DNA of 52,334 nucleotides from an uncultured Ruminococcus sp. (GCA_902785355.1 CACZYF010000007.1:1-52334); one strand, 5' to 3'. Numbered from the stretch's first letter, positions 9,040 to 16,857 are shown. Notes: generated from the sequence alone by a model not told the origin. Made by a program: numbers and translations.

Positions 9040-10032
9040 CTATTCAGTCAGAGTCTGCGACACAGTATCACATTCTCGAACTTCGACTACGATTTTACCA
9101 TTCACCTTTCCTCTGTCAAGAGCAATACACGCTTCCCGGATATGGTCGAAATCAAACGTCGCGCCTATCAGCGGTTTCAGATGATACACGTCCATAAAGC
9201 AAAAAAAATCCTTTATCATCTTCTGCGTCGGATAGTTGCTGAAAAAGCCTGTCAGGTACACTCCGTTGGGGATGTCCTTGATCGGGTCAAAGCCGTTCCA
9301 CTCATACACCTTGCCGAGAACGCCTGTGTTGCAGACGACCGCGCCCTCTTCGAGCGCAAACATCGTATCTCTGAGGGTTTTGATCCCGACAAGCTCCAGT
9401 GCTTTAGTAATGCCGCTGATCTTGCCCTTTATCGTGCCGTTATCAAGAATACACTCGTCACAGCCTGCTTCTTTTAAAAGCGGCAGTTTATCCTCTTTAT
9501 GCGTTGTACCAATAACGGTACAGCCGAGTGCTTTGGCGAGTTGGATCGCCACATAGCCGAGAGCGCAGGTCGCGCCTCTTATCAGGAGTTTGTTATCGGG
9601 CTTCGGCCGAAGGCATTGAAACAGCGACCCCCAAGCGGTGAAATAGGTTTCGGGGATCGCTCCCATCTCAGCCCACGACAGCTTGCTCTCCACAGGAAAA
9701 ACATGGTGTGTCGGCAATAAGGCGTACTCAGCGTAACTGCCGTTGAACGACCGCCCCATGCCGCCCATCAGGGCGACGACCTTTTGTCCGATATTAAATC
9801 CGCTGTCGGACGGGTCGGCGATCTCTCCGACGCACTCGATACCGGGGATGATCGGCTTTTTGATATAGTCATTTTCTATTTCAAATTCTCTTAAAATCTG
9901 TTCCGAGTGATTCAGTCCGAATGCCTTGATCTTCACGAGCACCCAGCCGGATTTGACCTTCGGCACTTCCACTTCTGATAAAACAATATCTTCCGCCTTT
10001 GTCGGCTTCGTCAATACAACTGCTTTCATCAT
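9040..10032 (-). CDS. Medium-chain dehydrogenase/reductase (zinc-free quinone oxidoreductase type)
   Basis: About 330 residues. The N-terminal GroES-like domain opens 'MMKAVVLTKP' and contains 'FGLNHSEQILRE' and 'PGIECVGEI'; the Rossmann part has 'LLIRGATCALGYVAIQLAKALG'-type nucleotide binding. The zinc-ligand cysteines of alcohol dehydrogenases are absent, so it belongs with NADPH:quinone/enoyl reductases. It starts at ATGATG one base after the stop of the radical SAM gene, with GAGG in that gene's end, so the two are co-transcribed. The last 11 residues, beyond the usual 'GKIVVEV' end, run up to the recombinase relic and may be a junction-made tail. It may act in the peptide pathway or simply respond to the same HxlR signal. 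Confidence 0.85.
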   Translation of the reverse strand: MMKAVVLTKPTKAEDIVLSEVEVPKVKSGWVLVKIKAFGLNHSEQILREFEIENDYIKKPIIPGIECVGEIADPSDSGFNIGQKVVALMGGMGRSFNGSYAEYALLPTHHVFPVESKLSWAEMGAIPETYFTAWGSLFQCLRPKPDNKLLIRGATCALGYVAIQLAKALGCTVIGTTHKEDKLPLLKEAGCDECILDNGTIKGKISGITKALELVGIKTLRDTMFALEEGAVVCNTGVLGKVYEWNGFDPIKDIPNGVYLTGFFSNYPTQKMIKDFFCFMDVYHLKPLIGATFDFDHIREACIALDRGKVNGKIVVEVRECDTVSQTLTE

Positions 10033-10033
10033 C

Positions 10034-11089
10034 TCACACCTCAATCAGTCCGTTCTCTACACTTGCCCAGCACTGCGGATCATCGGCGTAGAAATCACCG
10101 TTTGTGCCTTTTGCGACGGCAGGACACCCTCTGCACCATGCGAGCAGTTTACATCTTGAACACTTGCTGAACTTGGTAAACTCCCGATAACTCTCCATAG
10201 AAGTCAGCCACACATCAGCGAGCCTATCCTCAAACACATTCCCGACCTTGCTTTCCGCCACTCTGCGGCAAGCGTAGATATCGCCCGTCGGCAGTATCGT
10301 GATGTGACAAGCGCCGCAGTTGCATCCGCCGTACATCATACTCTTTTCGGCGTTATCGGGGATGGTGAACTCTCCTGTTTCGTATTCATAGAGCGTCCAG
10401 AGGTGGTCTTTCTTATTGAAATAGGTCTGACAGCCTTCCGCATCATACTCCTTGAACTTCTTGTCGCAGGCCGCAAGCAAGCTGCGGTACTCCTGCGCCG
10501 TCATACTCGCGTCAAGGTCGCCGCCGCTCGGCACATAACGGGAGAAGGCAAAAACATTTGCGCCCGCTTCGACCACCGCATCGATAATTCCCGTGACCTC
10601 GCTCATATTGGTTTTGGAAACCGTCGTCATGATCACCGAACGGATACCCGCTTTATTGATACATTTTACCTTTTCGAGCGTGCAGTCGTAGGAGCCGGGC
10701 TTACGGAACCAATCGTGCGTTTCACGCAAGCCGTCGAGAGAGAGCTGATACTTTTCACAGCCGAACCACTTTAATTCCCTGCACACCTGGTCGTTGAGGT
10801 GGAACGGATTGCCGAGGATCGTGAATTGAATGTCGTGATCGTGAAACAGCTCCAGCAGCCGCCAAAAGTCAGAATGCAGAATCGGATCGCCGCCCGTCAG
10901 ATAAAAGTACGGCGTGCGCCCGAACACCTCGCAAAAATCAAGGCAGTTGTAGAAGGTGTCCTGCATCTGCTCCCATGTCATGGATTTCAGGCAGTTGTGT
11001 TTGCCGTCCGAGAAGATGTAGCAGTGCTTGCACCGCTGGTCACATTCATCCGTGATATGCCATTGAAAAGAAAAATACGGTTTCATCAT
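10034..11089 (-). CDS. Radical SAM/SPASM protein, ACGX peptide system
   Basis: 351 residues. The radical SAM cluster motif CDQRCKHC is at residues 16-23 and the SAM-binding 'YLTGGDP' follows. The C-terminal half is a SPASM domain with many cysteines ('GGCNCGACHITILPTGD', then 'CSRCKLLAWCRGC') for auxiliary Fe-S clusters. Such enzymes modify ribosomal peptides by carbon-sulfur or carbon-carbon bonds. The gene 85 bases upstream encodes a peptide with five ACG units, which matches the annotated 'ACGX system' pairing of radical SAM enzyme and ACGX-repeat peptide. GAGGTAATC precedes the ATGATG start. The chemistry and product are not known; the assignment rests on motifs and on the neighbour. Confidence 0.9.
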   Translation of the reverse strand: MMKPYFSFQWHITDECDQRCKHCYIFSDGKHNCLKSMTWEQMQDTFYNCLDFCEVFGRTPYFYLTGGDPILHSDFWRLLELFHDHDIQFTILGNPFHLNDQVCRELKWFGCEKYQLSLDGLRETHDWFRKPGSYDCTLEKVKCINKAGIRSVIMTTVSKTNMSEVTGIIDAVVEAGANVFAFSRYVPSGGDLDASMTAQEYRSLLAACDKKFKEYDAEGCQTYFNKKDHLWTLYEYETGEFTIPDNAEKSMMYGGCNCGACHITILPTGDIYACRRVAESKVGNVFEDRLADVWLTSMESYREFTKFSKCSRCKLLAWCRGCPAVAKGTNGDFYADDPQCWASVENGLIEV

Positions 11090-11133
11090 GATTACCTCGC
11101 ATATATAAACAGCATTTGCTGATGATTACATAA

Positions 11134-11158
11134 TCGCCCTCCGAATCATTATCGAAGG
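11134..11158 (-). other. Hairpin between peptide gene and radical SAM gene
   Basis: Arms GCCCTTCGA and TCGGAGGGC around a seven-base loop, with one G-T pair. No U-run follows, so it is more likely an RNA-processing or attenuating hairpin than a full terminator. It would let the peptide be made in excess over the enzyme. Confidence 0.5.
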
Positions 11159-11173
11159 GCATTACGGACAAGA

Positions 11174-11338
11174 TCACTTGTCACCTGCGCCGCAGGCTGA
11201 ACCGCAAGCGGACATTTTATCCGATGTGCCGCAAGCAGATGCTTTGTCGGAAGTGCCGCAGGCAGAAGCCTTGTCGGAGGTACCGCAAGCAGAAGCTGTG
11301 CCGCCCTTTGTCCAAGAAGCAATATTCGATAATGCCAT
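11174..11338 (-). CDS. ACGX-repeat precursor peptide (putative RiPP)
   Basis: 54 residues starting MALSNIASWTKGGT, with AAGGAG 7 bases before the ATG at 11338. After a short leader, the nine-residue unit ASACGTSDK occurs three times in tandem, then MSACGS and ACGAGDK: five Cys, each in an Ala-Cys-Gly. Other reading starts upstream would add an unrelated hydrophobic tail and are not used. The peptide sits just upstream of the radical SAM/SPASM gene on the same strand, the layout of a precursor with its maturase. The Cys residues are the likely sites of thioether formation (inference). No protease or exporter gene is next to it. Confidence 0.88.
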   Translation of the reverse strand: MALSNIASWTKGGTASACGTSDKASACGTSDKASACGTSDKMSACGSACGAGDK

Positions 11339-11416
11339 AGCTGTTCTCCTTTCATAGTTTCTGATTCCATTATAAGGAGCGATCACCGGCATAACAAGTA
11401 CGCACTTTTTAATTAC

Positions 11417-11467
11417 ATAGGCACCTTTTTGTAACCTATCGACAAACCACATTCTTTCTGTTATACT
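11417..11467 (+). promoter_or_regulatory. hxlR promoter with possible operator
   Basis: TCGACA (11439-11444), 17-base spacer and TATACT (11462-11467) drive the HxlR gene. An inverted repeat ATAGG-(13)-CCTAT at 11417-11439 overlaps the -35 and lies between hxlR and the divergent peptide gene, a plausible HxlR site. The promoter is fairly clear; the operator is inference. Confidence 0.55.
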
Positions 11468-11497
11468 GTATTCAAATTCAGATATAGGAGGCGCACC

Positions 11498-11833
11498 ATG
11501 AAAACAAAAGCCGAATTACCCGACTGTCCCGTCGCAACCACCGTCAGTCTGATCGGAAGTAAATGGAAGCTGTTGATCCTGCGAAATCTGCTCGTCAGAC
11601 CGTGGCGATTCAACGAGCTGAGAAAGTCGCTCGACGGTATCAGCCAGAAGGTGCTTACCGACAGCCTGCGCTCAATGGAGGAGGACGGTATCATTACCCG
11701 CACCGTCTATCCCGAAGTGCCTCCGAGAGTGAAATACGCCCTGAGTGACCTCGGTGAGAGTATGCGCCCGATCATCAAGTCAATGGAAGATTTTGGATCG
11801 AGTTATAAAAATTTCAGAGAAAAAGAAGAATAA
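11498..11833 (+). CDS. HxlR-family winged-helix transcriptional regulator
   Basis: 111 residues with a single winged helix-turn-helix. The family start 'CPVATTVSLIGSKWKLLILRNL' carries the conserved N-terminal Cys (C10). It is followed by 'RFNELRKSLDGISQKVLTDSLRSMEEDGII' and the wing 'PPRVKYALSDLG'. Characterised relatives such as YodB sense quinones and diamide through this Cys. AGGAGG-type site (ATAGGAGGCGCACC) before the ATG. It is divergent from the ACGX peptide/radical SAM/dehydrogenase operon, so it is the likely controller of that operon. Ligand unknown. Confidence 0.93.
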   Translation: MKTKAELPDCPVATTVSLIGSKWKLLILRNLLVRPWRFNELRKSLDGISQKVLTDSLRSMEEDGIITRTVYPEVPPRVKYALSDLGESMRPIIKSMEDFGSSYKNFREKEE

Positions 11834-11837
11834 AAAA

Positions 11838-11880
11838 ACAGCTCCGAGTAACTGTCATGCAGAAACTCGGAGCTGTTTTT
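11838..11880 (+). terminator. Terminator of hxlR
   Basis: Stem ACAGCTCCGAGT / ACTCGGAGCTGT followed by TTTTT on the plus strand, immediately after the hxlR stop codon. Confidence 0.88.
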
Positions 11881-12004
11881 CTCAGGCAGAGAGATATTTA
11901 TAAAATGTTTCACTGTATCATCACTTCCTTGCAGTTACCGTGAACCACGGCTTGACGGCATGCTGAAAAACTGAAAAAGCATATCATTATCATATAAAAA
12001 GGAA

Positions 12005-12040
12005 AGCGGCTGTTGCAATCAAAGTATTGCAGCAGCCGCT
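12005..12040 (-). terminator. Terminator of the leftward element operon
   Basis: Stem AGCGGCTGCTGCAAT / ATTGCAACAGCCGCT (one mismatch) just past the tnpV stop, followed on the minus strand by TTCCTTTTTAT. Confidence 0.85.
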
Positions 12041-12044
12041 TCGA

Positions 12045-12404
12045 TTAAACTGTATAGATAATTTCAGCAAAAACGATCTCACTTGCGCGTGAGTTGATAT
12101 TGTTCATTTTTGCCACCCACTCTAACGGATCTTCTCCTTTGAGCTTCTCGGTAACACCTTCTTGTTCTGCAAGCTGTTTTACGAGCCGGTCATACATATT
12201 CTGCGCTTCTTCATTGATATCAGCGAGATGATCGATCAGCTTGCATTGGGTGAGTAAGTTATAGTATAGGATTTTGTGATGTTCTTTGAGATAGCGTCTG
12301 CGACGTTGTCCCCAGATACCGATCTCGCGAGGCTCTTGCTCAGGCAGTTTAAGATCAGGCAAATAGTAGTCACCCTGTCTGGTATAAGTGATTTTTGTAC
12401 TCAT
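12045..12404 (-). CDS. tnpV: Transposon-encoded protein TnpV
   Basis: 119 residues of the TnpV family found on Tn4451-like elements; function unknown. Family marks are 'GDYYLPDLKLPEQE', 'IGIWGQRRRRYLKEH', 'LADINEEAQNMYDRLVKQLAEQEGVTE' and the end 'WVAKMNNINSRASEIV', all in the usual order and length. Its ATG lies 2 bases after the stop of the small upstream ORF, with AAAGGAGG inside that ORF's end, so the two are coupled. It supports the reading of the whole region as a Tn4451 relative. Confidence 0.9.
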   Translation of the reverse strand: MSTKITYTRQGDYYLPDLKLPEQEPREIGIWGQRRRRYLKEHHKILYYNLLTQCKLIDHLADINEEAQNMYDRLVKQLAEQEGVTEKLKGEDPLEWVAKMNNINSRASEIVFAEIIYTV

Positions 12405-12406
12405 GG

Positions 12407-12580
12407 TCAGACCTCCTTTACTCGCACATGTTTAATCTTTGCTTTTGTGAGTTGAACGATAATCTCATCGAGCGCGTCGGTATAATGCCCGGTTTTGATA
12501 AGTTCGTTTTTCATATCAATCAAACTGTGCAAGATAATTCGACGCTCATCGGCGGTGAGGTAAAGATGGTACTTCTTCAT
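12407..12580 (-). CDS. Small conserved element protein (57 aa)
   Basis: Minus-strand ORF beginning MKKYHLYLTADERRIILHSL and ending HVRVKEV. The start has GGGGG about 7 bases upstream and the stop overlaps the tnpV ribosome binding site. Proteins opening 'MKKYHLYLT' with a 'LIKTGHYTDALDEI' middle are common on Firmicute mobile elements as hypothetical proteins (recalled, not searched). It looks like a short helical DNA- or RNA-associated protein, but no domain is identified. Confidence 0.75.
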   Translation of the reverse strand: MKKYHLYLTADERRIILHSLIDMKNELIKTGHYTDALDEIIVQLTKAKIKHVRVKEV

Positions 12581-12609
12581 ATGTTTGCCCCCTTTGCTTT
12601 GATGATTCT

Positions 12610-12639
12610 ATTATATACAGGAGGCAATCCGGCGTCGAA
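12610..12639 (-). promoter_or_regulatory. Promoter of the small ORF-tnpV pair
   Basis: TTCGAC (12639-12634), 18-base spacer, TATAAT (12615-12610) on the minus strand, 30 bases ahead of the 57-residue ORF. The -10 is perfect, the -35 partial. Confidence 0.55.
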
Positions 12640-12658
12640 TGTACGGATTGATTATTAT

Positions 12659-13534
12659 TTATAAAATCGGTCCAAAAGCTATTTTACCTTGAGAAGCAAT
12701 GACCTTATACCTGCAAATCCCATGCCGATTCTCTCTTTGTATCAATGATTTCGTGATCTTCGCCAACCACTTTTTGCTTAGGTTGTTGTTGCCGTAATAG
12801 GCGTCGAAGTTAGCGACAGGTAAGACGACCCAATCGGTGTCATCGGGCTTATTGGCGAAGTAATAGCGGATCATCTCAGCAATAACCTCTTTCGGTACGC
12901 CATTGGTACCTGTTGTTTCAAGCTGTTTATTTACTGTTTCAGGAAGCGGATATTCCTCCGTTCTGAGTGCGCCCGCTTCCAAGGCGTCGGCGATGATGTC
13001 GTCAAAGCGGAGCGTCCACGCTCCTTTTGTGTTCAAAGCAAAGATCGGCACTTGCAGCTGACGTACCCTCTTTTTCCACTGTGACGTAAAACCCACAGAG
13101 AGATTCTCGCACTTTTTGTATGCGGATTTGCTGACCTTATCGGGATTTGCTTTTACAAACCGAATAACACTTTTTATATGGCGGTAAAACCAACCTTTAC
13201 CGTTTTCATCTATCAGCTCCGGGAAGTCGGCGGACAGCTCACGAAAGTCCACCGACGGCTCGGAGCTTTTCTTTTTGTCCGGAACACTGCACCATGCGCA
13301 TAGAGCGTTTCGAGCAGTGTCGATCCTGTCATATGGATTTCCGTCAAGGACAGCTCCGTCTTTATCATGGAACAGATAGCCCCTTGCGATTATGGTCAAA
13401 ATACGACCGAAGCCGGAGAAGTCGGTAATCATGTCAAAGGTAAAGCGACCGAGATAGGTAGTATCGGTTTTGCGGAAAGCGGTATAAGTCGGCTGCTCGG
13501 TATATGCTTTGAATTCCACCCATTCGTTTGTCAT
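12659..13534 (-). CDS. Unknown protein coupled to the RdRP-like polymerase
   Basis: 291 residues from the ATG at 13534, which overlaps the polymerase stop as ATGA and follows AGGAGG; a start 6 codons further up would lie deeper in the polymerase gene. I do not recognise a family. Visible parts are an N-terminal stretch rich in aromatic residues ('TYLGRFTFDMITDFSGFGR'), a charged middle ('YRHIKSVIRFVKANPDK') and a basic C-terminal third ('NNNLSKKWLAKITKSLIQRE') that could be a winged-helix or nucleic-acid binding region (inference). No transmembrane segment or signal peptide. Tight coupling suggests it works with the polymerase, for example as an initiation or processivity factor. Confidence 0.75.
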   Translation of the reverse strand: MTNEWVEFKAYTEQPTYTAFRKTDTTYLGRFTFDMITDFSGFGRILTIIARGYLFHDKDGAVLDGNPYDRIDTARNALCAWCSVPDKKKSSEPSVDFRELSADFPELIDENGKGWFYRHIKSVIRFVKANPDKVSKSAYKKCENLSVGFTSQWKKRVRQLQVPIFALNTKGAWTLRFDDIIADALEAGALRTEEYPLPETVNKQLETTGTNGVPKEVIAEMIRYYFANKPDDTDWVVLPVANFDAYYGNNNLSKKWLAKITKSLIQRENRHGICRYKVIASQGKIAFGPIL

Positions 13535-16527
13535 CGCTTTATCCTCCTGCAATTCTCAAATACCGTCATCGGCATGACTTCCAACGCGAATTGCCGCTCA
13601 CCGAGAGCGACCGCGCATTTCAGCACTTCGTTCAAATCGAATTTTTCTGCGCCTTTAATATGCGAGGTCATCAAATATATACAGTTACTGACAACCGTTT
13701 TACGATAATCACCCGTTTGATTTGTATTACTGAGCAGGGCGCTCAAATCTTTGCCGTCATCCTGATGCTTAACGTGATCGGCGATTTCCTTTGCACGATA
13801 CATATCGTCAAGGTCACAGATGATGTCGCCGAGGATTCTGTACCCGCTGTGACGGAAATCACAGAACAGCTCACGGTAGTCATAATCAATCATTCCCGAG
13901 ATAATCTCATAGGTTGCGACCATTCTGTCTGAATGTGGCGTTAAATGCCAAGCCGTTTCGGATAGTTTCAATCTTGACCGGCGAATATCAAAAGGCGATA
14001 TGTTATCAAAAGCGCTGTATAACTCGTCGACGGAGTAAAGGTTTTCCTGACCTCTTGCAAACAGGATTCTTTCGATATCGGTTTGGCGCTTCCGCTCTTT
14101 CGGAATGTGACGAATAAAGCGATTACGTTTCATCGCTTCATGATATGCAGCGATAATGGCTTTTGTCCGCTCAAAAACGTGTTGATCTAATGAATCTTGC
14201 CAGTTCGGAGATTGAGCAAAAGTGAATAGCTCCGCGTCTGTTGCCGGATTCGCTTTGTGCTTTAGCGTTTCTTTATCCAGCATATAGGCGTAATACGGCA
14301 GCTTTTCAAGATTGGAGCTGACGTTGTCCCAGTCGGTTTTGCCGATGAATTCCTTTACGCGTTTCGCTGTTGTTGGCTGATACCATTTCCGCTGTGCGCT
14401 ATCGCCGACAATCGACTTGTATTGCAGGAACAGGCTTTTCTTTGCTTTACGCACTTCCAGATACTCGGACAAATCGGGCTTAACACCGCTCTTGGCTGAG
14501 TCGATCTCTAAGCCGGTCAGGATCGCCAACACCTCGGTGTCCTGACGGCTTGCCACTCTTTCATCACTTTGGCTGTTCTCATCATAAGCGATAATGCCAC
14601 GCCGTAAAGCGGCATTACTGATTTGACCGACGCGAGAAGAAAAAGTGCTTTTGACCGTTTCCATCCTTTTATGCCAATCATTCGCATCGGCAATGATTGG
14701 ATCTGCCGACGGTATTTTCAGCACAGGTAACGGCGCCGTGTCATCATAGCCTTTACGGATACATTTGTTGACCAACGGATCGGCGATCGTCTTCACCATA
14801 TCGCCGTCATAGTCCGCGCCGCCGAGACGGTCCGGGATCAATGATCTGGAATCCACCATAACCACATAGCGAAGGTGAGAAAGATACTTCTTTCGCAATA
14901 TACCAACCTTTGATAACGGGCAAACAAGCGCTTCCTCGTTTCGTGCAATATGCGGACTCCTCAATAATGTGTAGTGATCCTGTACCTCATAGGCAGGCTT
15001 CGGGGCGTATATCTTATTCCCTGTCAGGCATTCTGATTCCAGTTTTCTATACGCCTTGCTTTCTCCTTCGGCACACCCTACAATGTACGCCAATAATCGC
15101 ATCAAGTCGTCGGATAAATAACGGTTATCTCCTGCAACCAACAACTGTCCGACAGCGTACCTTTGTCTGACGCTCTCCGCTTTGTCGGAGAGCTCTTTTG
15201 CGTATATCGCTTCTTCCATAAACAGCGGATTTTGTTCGATTATCTCCGCGCGCTGTTTACGCTTATCTGTTATTCCAATATCTTCATCGTCAAGAATATC
15301 GGTAAAGTGTTTCTGTATGTTGCCATATTCGCCGACGTAATCATAATACGCTGCTTCTGTCGTTTTCGTCAGCCAGTGGCGCGGATCGGTATTCGGAGAT
15401 TTGTCCCATCCGAGCGGCAAGTCCAAAGGTCTGAATTCTTCATCCGTCAAGGCAAGTGTATTCAGAAACTGATAATTCAGTTCTGTTGTTACCTGCGGCT
15501 CTATTTTATCCATACCGGAGATATACAAAGCATAGTTGTATTTCCTGCATCTTTCCAAATACTCTGCCCATGTCAGACCGTTTTCCGTCATCCAGCCAAA
15601 GCCCTTGAACATACTTTTGGTGAGAATCATATCCACGTCGGCAACGGCATGAGCTTTACCCCAAATATCTTTTATCTCTTCAACACGCAACTCGGAAAAC
15701 AGCTTTTTGAAATCGACCTCGTGAACAACGCCCTTGATATACGGCAGACGGATTTGAAAAGAATGGTGCTGTCCCGATTCTGTCAGCATATATGAAAGCT
15801 CTTTAGAGATAATTCCTTCGCCGTCAAATTCCAACACCTCTACATCTGCCTTTGCTTCAACACGGTTGTATTTGCGCGTCGGATTGTCTGTTCCATCGTC
15901 CTCAACTGTAATAATATCAGCATCCTTTACGAAACTTTTCGGATTGTCTATCACGACGATCCTTTTTTCTTGCAGTAGATTCTGTATTTCTTCCCGACGA
16001 CCGCCTGTGAACATCAAGCCGTTATAGGCATACAGCTTAGATAACTGACAATTCTCGATCTTCATCCCAAGCATCATCCGTTCTCGGAGAGGCTCATACA
16101 CATCCTCACGCACAAACGACAGTACATTATGACGACTCATGCTTGCCGAACGTTCAAAGGCGATATACCGACGTGCAGGATATCTTTCATCCAAAACGAT
16201 TTCGATTCCCTCGGGACGGAACAGACACTCTGCTTTCCTCTGTAACTCAGCGATCCTGCCAACAGGCTTTCTGTCGAAGATCCCCGAGAAATCAATATAG
16301 ACAAACACATCGGATAATCGGTCACATGGTGAGGTTGTATCTTCCAAACTGTACAAGACCGCCATTGCCTGATAGAACATCATGCAGTCCTCTTGCTCGG
16401 ACAGTGCGATAAGGTACTCCTTTGACGGATCGGTTGCGTTGAAATAAAACCTCCACCCATCGTTTTGCTTCACGGCAGAGGATAAAAGGCTCAAAGCTGA
16501 GATTTGCGGTATCAAATACTTTTTCAT
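13531..16527 (-). CDS. Single-chain double-psi beta-barrel RNA polymerase (RdRP/YonO-like)
   Basis: 998 residues. The catalytic motif DYDGD is at residues 572-576 in 'PDRLGGADYDGDMV', matching DbDGD of RNA polymerase beta' (NADFDGD) and of eukaryotic RNA-dependent RNA polymerases (GGDLDGD). About 50 residues before it, 'YTLLRSPHIARNE' (R523) corresponds to the conserved Arg-x-Pro segment of both families. The first barrel is marked by 'FDGEGIISKELS' (D235-G238) and 'FQIRLPYIKGVVHEVD' (Q258, R260, K265), close to the DGxGxIS and QIRxxxxKG motifs of QDE-1-type RdRPs. So both barrels sit in one chain, as in RdRPs and in the SPbeta phage enzyme YonO. Template (DNA or RNA) cannot be told from sequence. 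Starts at ATG with AGGAG, behind a consensus promoter. Confidence 0.82.
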   Translation of the reverse strand: MKKYLIPQISALSLLSSAVKQNDGWRFYFNATDPSKEYLIALSEQEDCMMFYQAMAVLYSLEDTTSPCDRLSDVFVYIDFSGIFDRKPVGRIAELQRKAECLFRPEGIEIVLDERYPARRYIAFERSASMSRHNVLSFVREDVYEPLRERMMLGMKIENCQLSKLYAYNGLMFTGGRREEIQNLLQEKRIVVIDNPKSFVKDADIITVEDDGTDNPTRKYNRVEAKADVEVLEFDGEGIISKELSYMLTESGQHHSFQIRLPYIKGVVHEVDFKKLFSELRVEEIKDIWGKAHAVADVDMILTKSMFKGFGWMTENGLTWAEYLERCRKYNYALYISGMDKIEPQVTTELNYQFLNTLALTDEEFRPLDLPLGWDKSPNTDPRHWLTKTTEAAYYDYVGEYGNIQKHFTDILDDEDIGITDKRKQRAEIIEQNPLFMEEAIYAKELSDKAESVRQRYAVGQLLVAGDNRYLSDDLMRLLAYIVGCAEGESKAYRKLESECLTGNKIYAPKPAYEVQDHYTLLRSPHIARNEEALVCPLSKVGILRKKYLSHLRYVVMVDSRSLIPDRLGGADYDGDMVKTIADPLVNKCIRKGYDDTAPLPVLKIPSADPIIADANDWHKRMETVKSTFSSRVGQISNAALRRGIIAYDENSQSDERVASRQDTEVLAILTGLEIDSAKSGVKPDLSEYLEVRKAKKSLFLQYKSIVGDSAQRKWYQPTTAKRVKEFIGKTDWDNVSSNLEKLPYYAYMLDKETLKHKANPATDAELFTFAQSPNWQDSLDQHVFERTKAIIAAYHEAMKRNRFIRHIPKERKRQTDIERILFARGQENLYSVDELYSAFDNISPFDIRRSRLKLSETAWHLTPHSDRMVATYEIISGMIDYDYRELFCDFRHSGYRILGDIICDLDDMYRAKEIADHVKHQDDGKDLSALLSNTNQTGDYRKTVVSNCIYLMTSHIKGAEKFDLNEVLKCAVALGERQFALEVMPMTVFENCRRIKR

Positions 16528-16555
16528 ATATTTCTCCTGATATGATCTGAAAAAA

Positions 16556-16584
16556 AGTATAGCATAACGCCTCTATATATTCAA
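16556..16584 (-). promoter_or_regulatory. Promoter of the polymerase operon
   Basis: TTGAAT (16584-16579), 17-base spacer, TATACT (16561-16556) on the minus strand, about 30 bases before the polymerase start codon. A normal housekeeping sigma promoter, so expression in the host needs no element factor. Confidence 0.75.
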
Positions 16585-16602
16585 GTATCTGTTATTTGAT
16601 AA

Positions 16603-16626
16603 CTGTCCCCACTTTTTAAGGGACAG
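16603..16626. promoter_or_regulatory. Inverted repeat between the divergent element operons
   Basis: CTGTCCC-(10)-GGGACAG. The half-site TGTCCC/GGGACA also builds the palindrome inside parB at 18335-18361. It lies upstream of both operons and is a candidate binding site for ParB or another element regulator (inference). Confidence 0.5.
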
Positions 16627-16661
16627 CGATTCAAATATCACTTGAAAGGAGGCGATGCCTT

Positions 16662-16850
16662 ATGATCGAATCATCCATTATGCCGCAAAAAGTCACGCGG
16701 AGTGACGCGCTGGCTGCGTATGTTGACTATGAGTTTTATACCCTGCGTCAACACCAAGATGATCTGCAAAGGATTATGCATCGAGATCAGATCCGCTCTG
16801 CGATTGACAGCACTATGCCGTCACAATATCGCGGTTATGAGAATTGGTGA
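16662..16850 (+). CDS. Small hypothetical element protein (62 aa)
   Basis: First ORF of the rightward operon, preceded by AAAGGAGG 10 bases before the ATG. The protein has a basic, helical middle ('LRQHQDDLQRIMHRDQIRSAI') and no recognised domain. It ends 7 bases before the ATG of the relaxase remnant. Its position ahead of a relaxase would suit a MobC-like accessory protein, but similarity is not evident. It might also be the rebuilt front of a damaged longer gene. Confidence 0.45.
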   Translation: MIESSIMPQKVTRSDALAAYVDYEFYTLRQHQDDLQRIMHRDQIRSAIDSTMPSQYRGYENW

Positions 16851-16857
16851 CAGCAGA

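Noticed and set aside
8953..9477. A plus-strand ORF of 174 codons
   Set aside because: Only its first 20 or so codons are recombinase relic; the rest is antisense to the dehydrogenase gene.
11174..11338. CRISPR-like or minisatellite reading of the 27-base repeats
   Set aside because: The repeats are in frame, encode ACGTSDK units and have no spacers; they belong to the precursor peptide.
13531..16527. Extra subunit of the host RNA polymerase
   Set aside because: The protein holds both barrel motifs in one chain, lacks the long beta and beta' signature regions, and lies on a mobile element.
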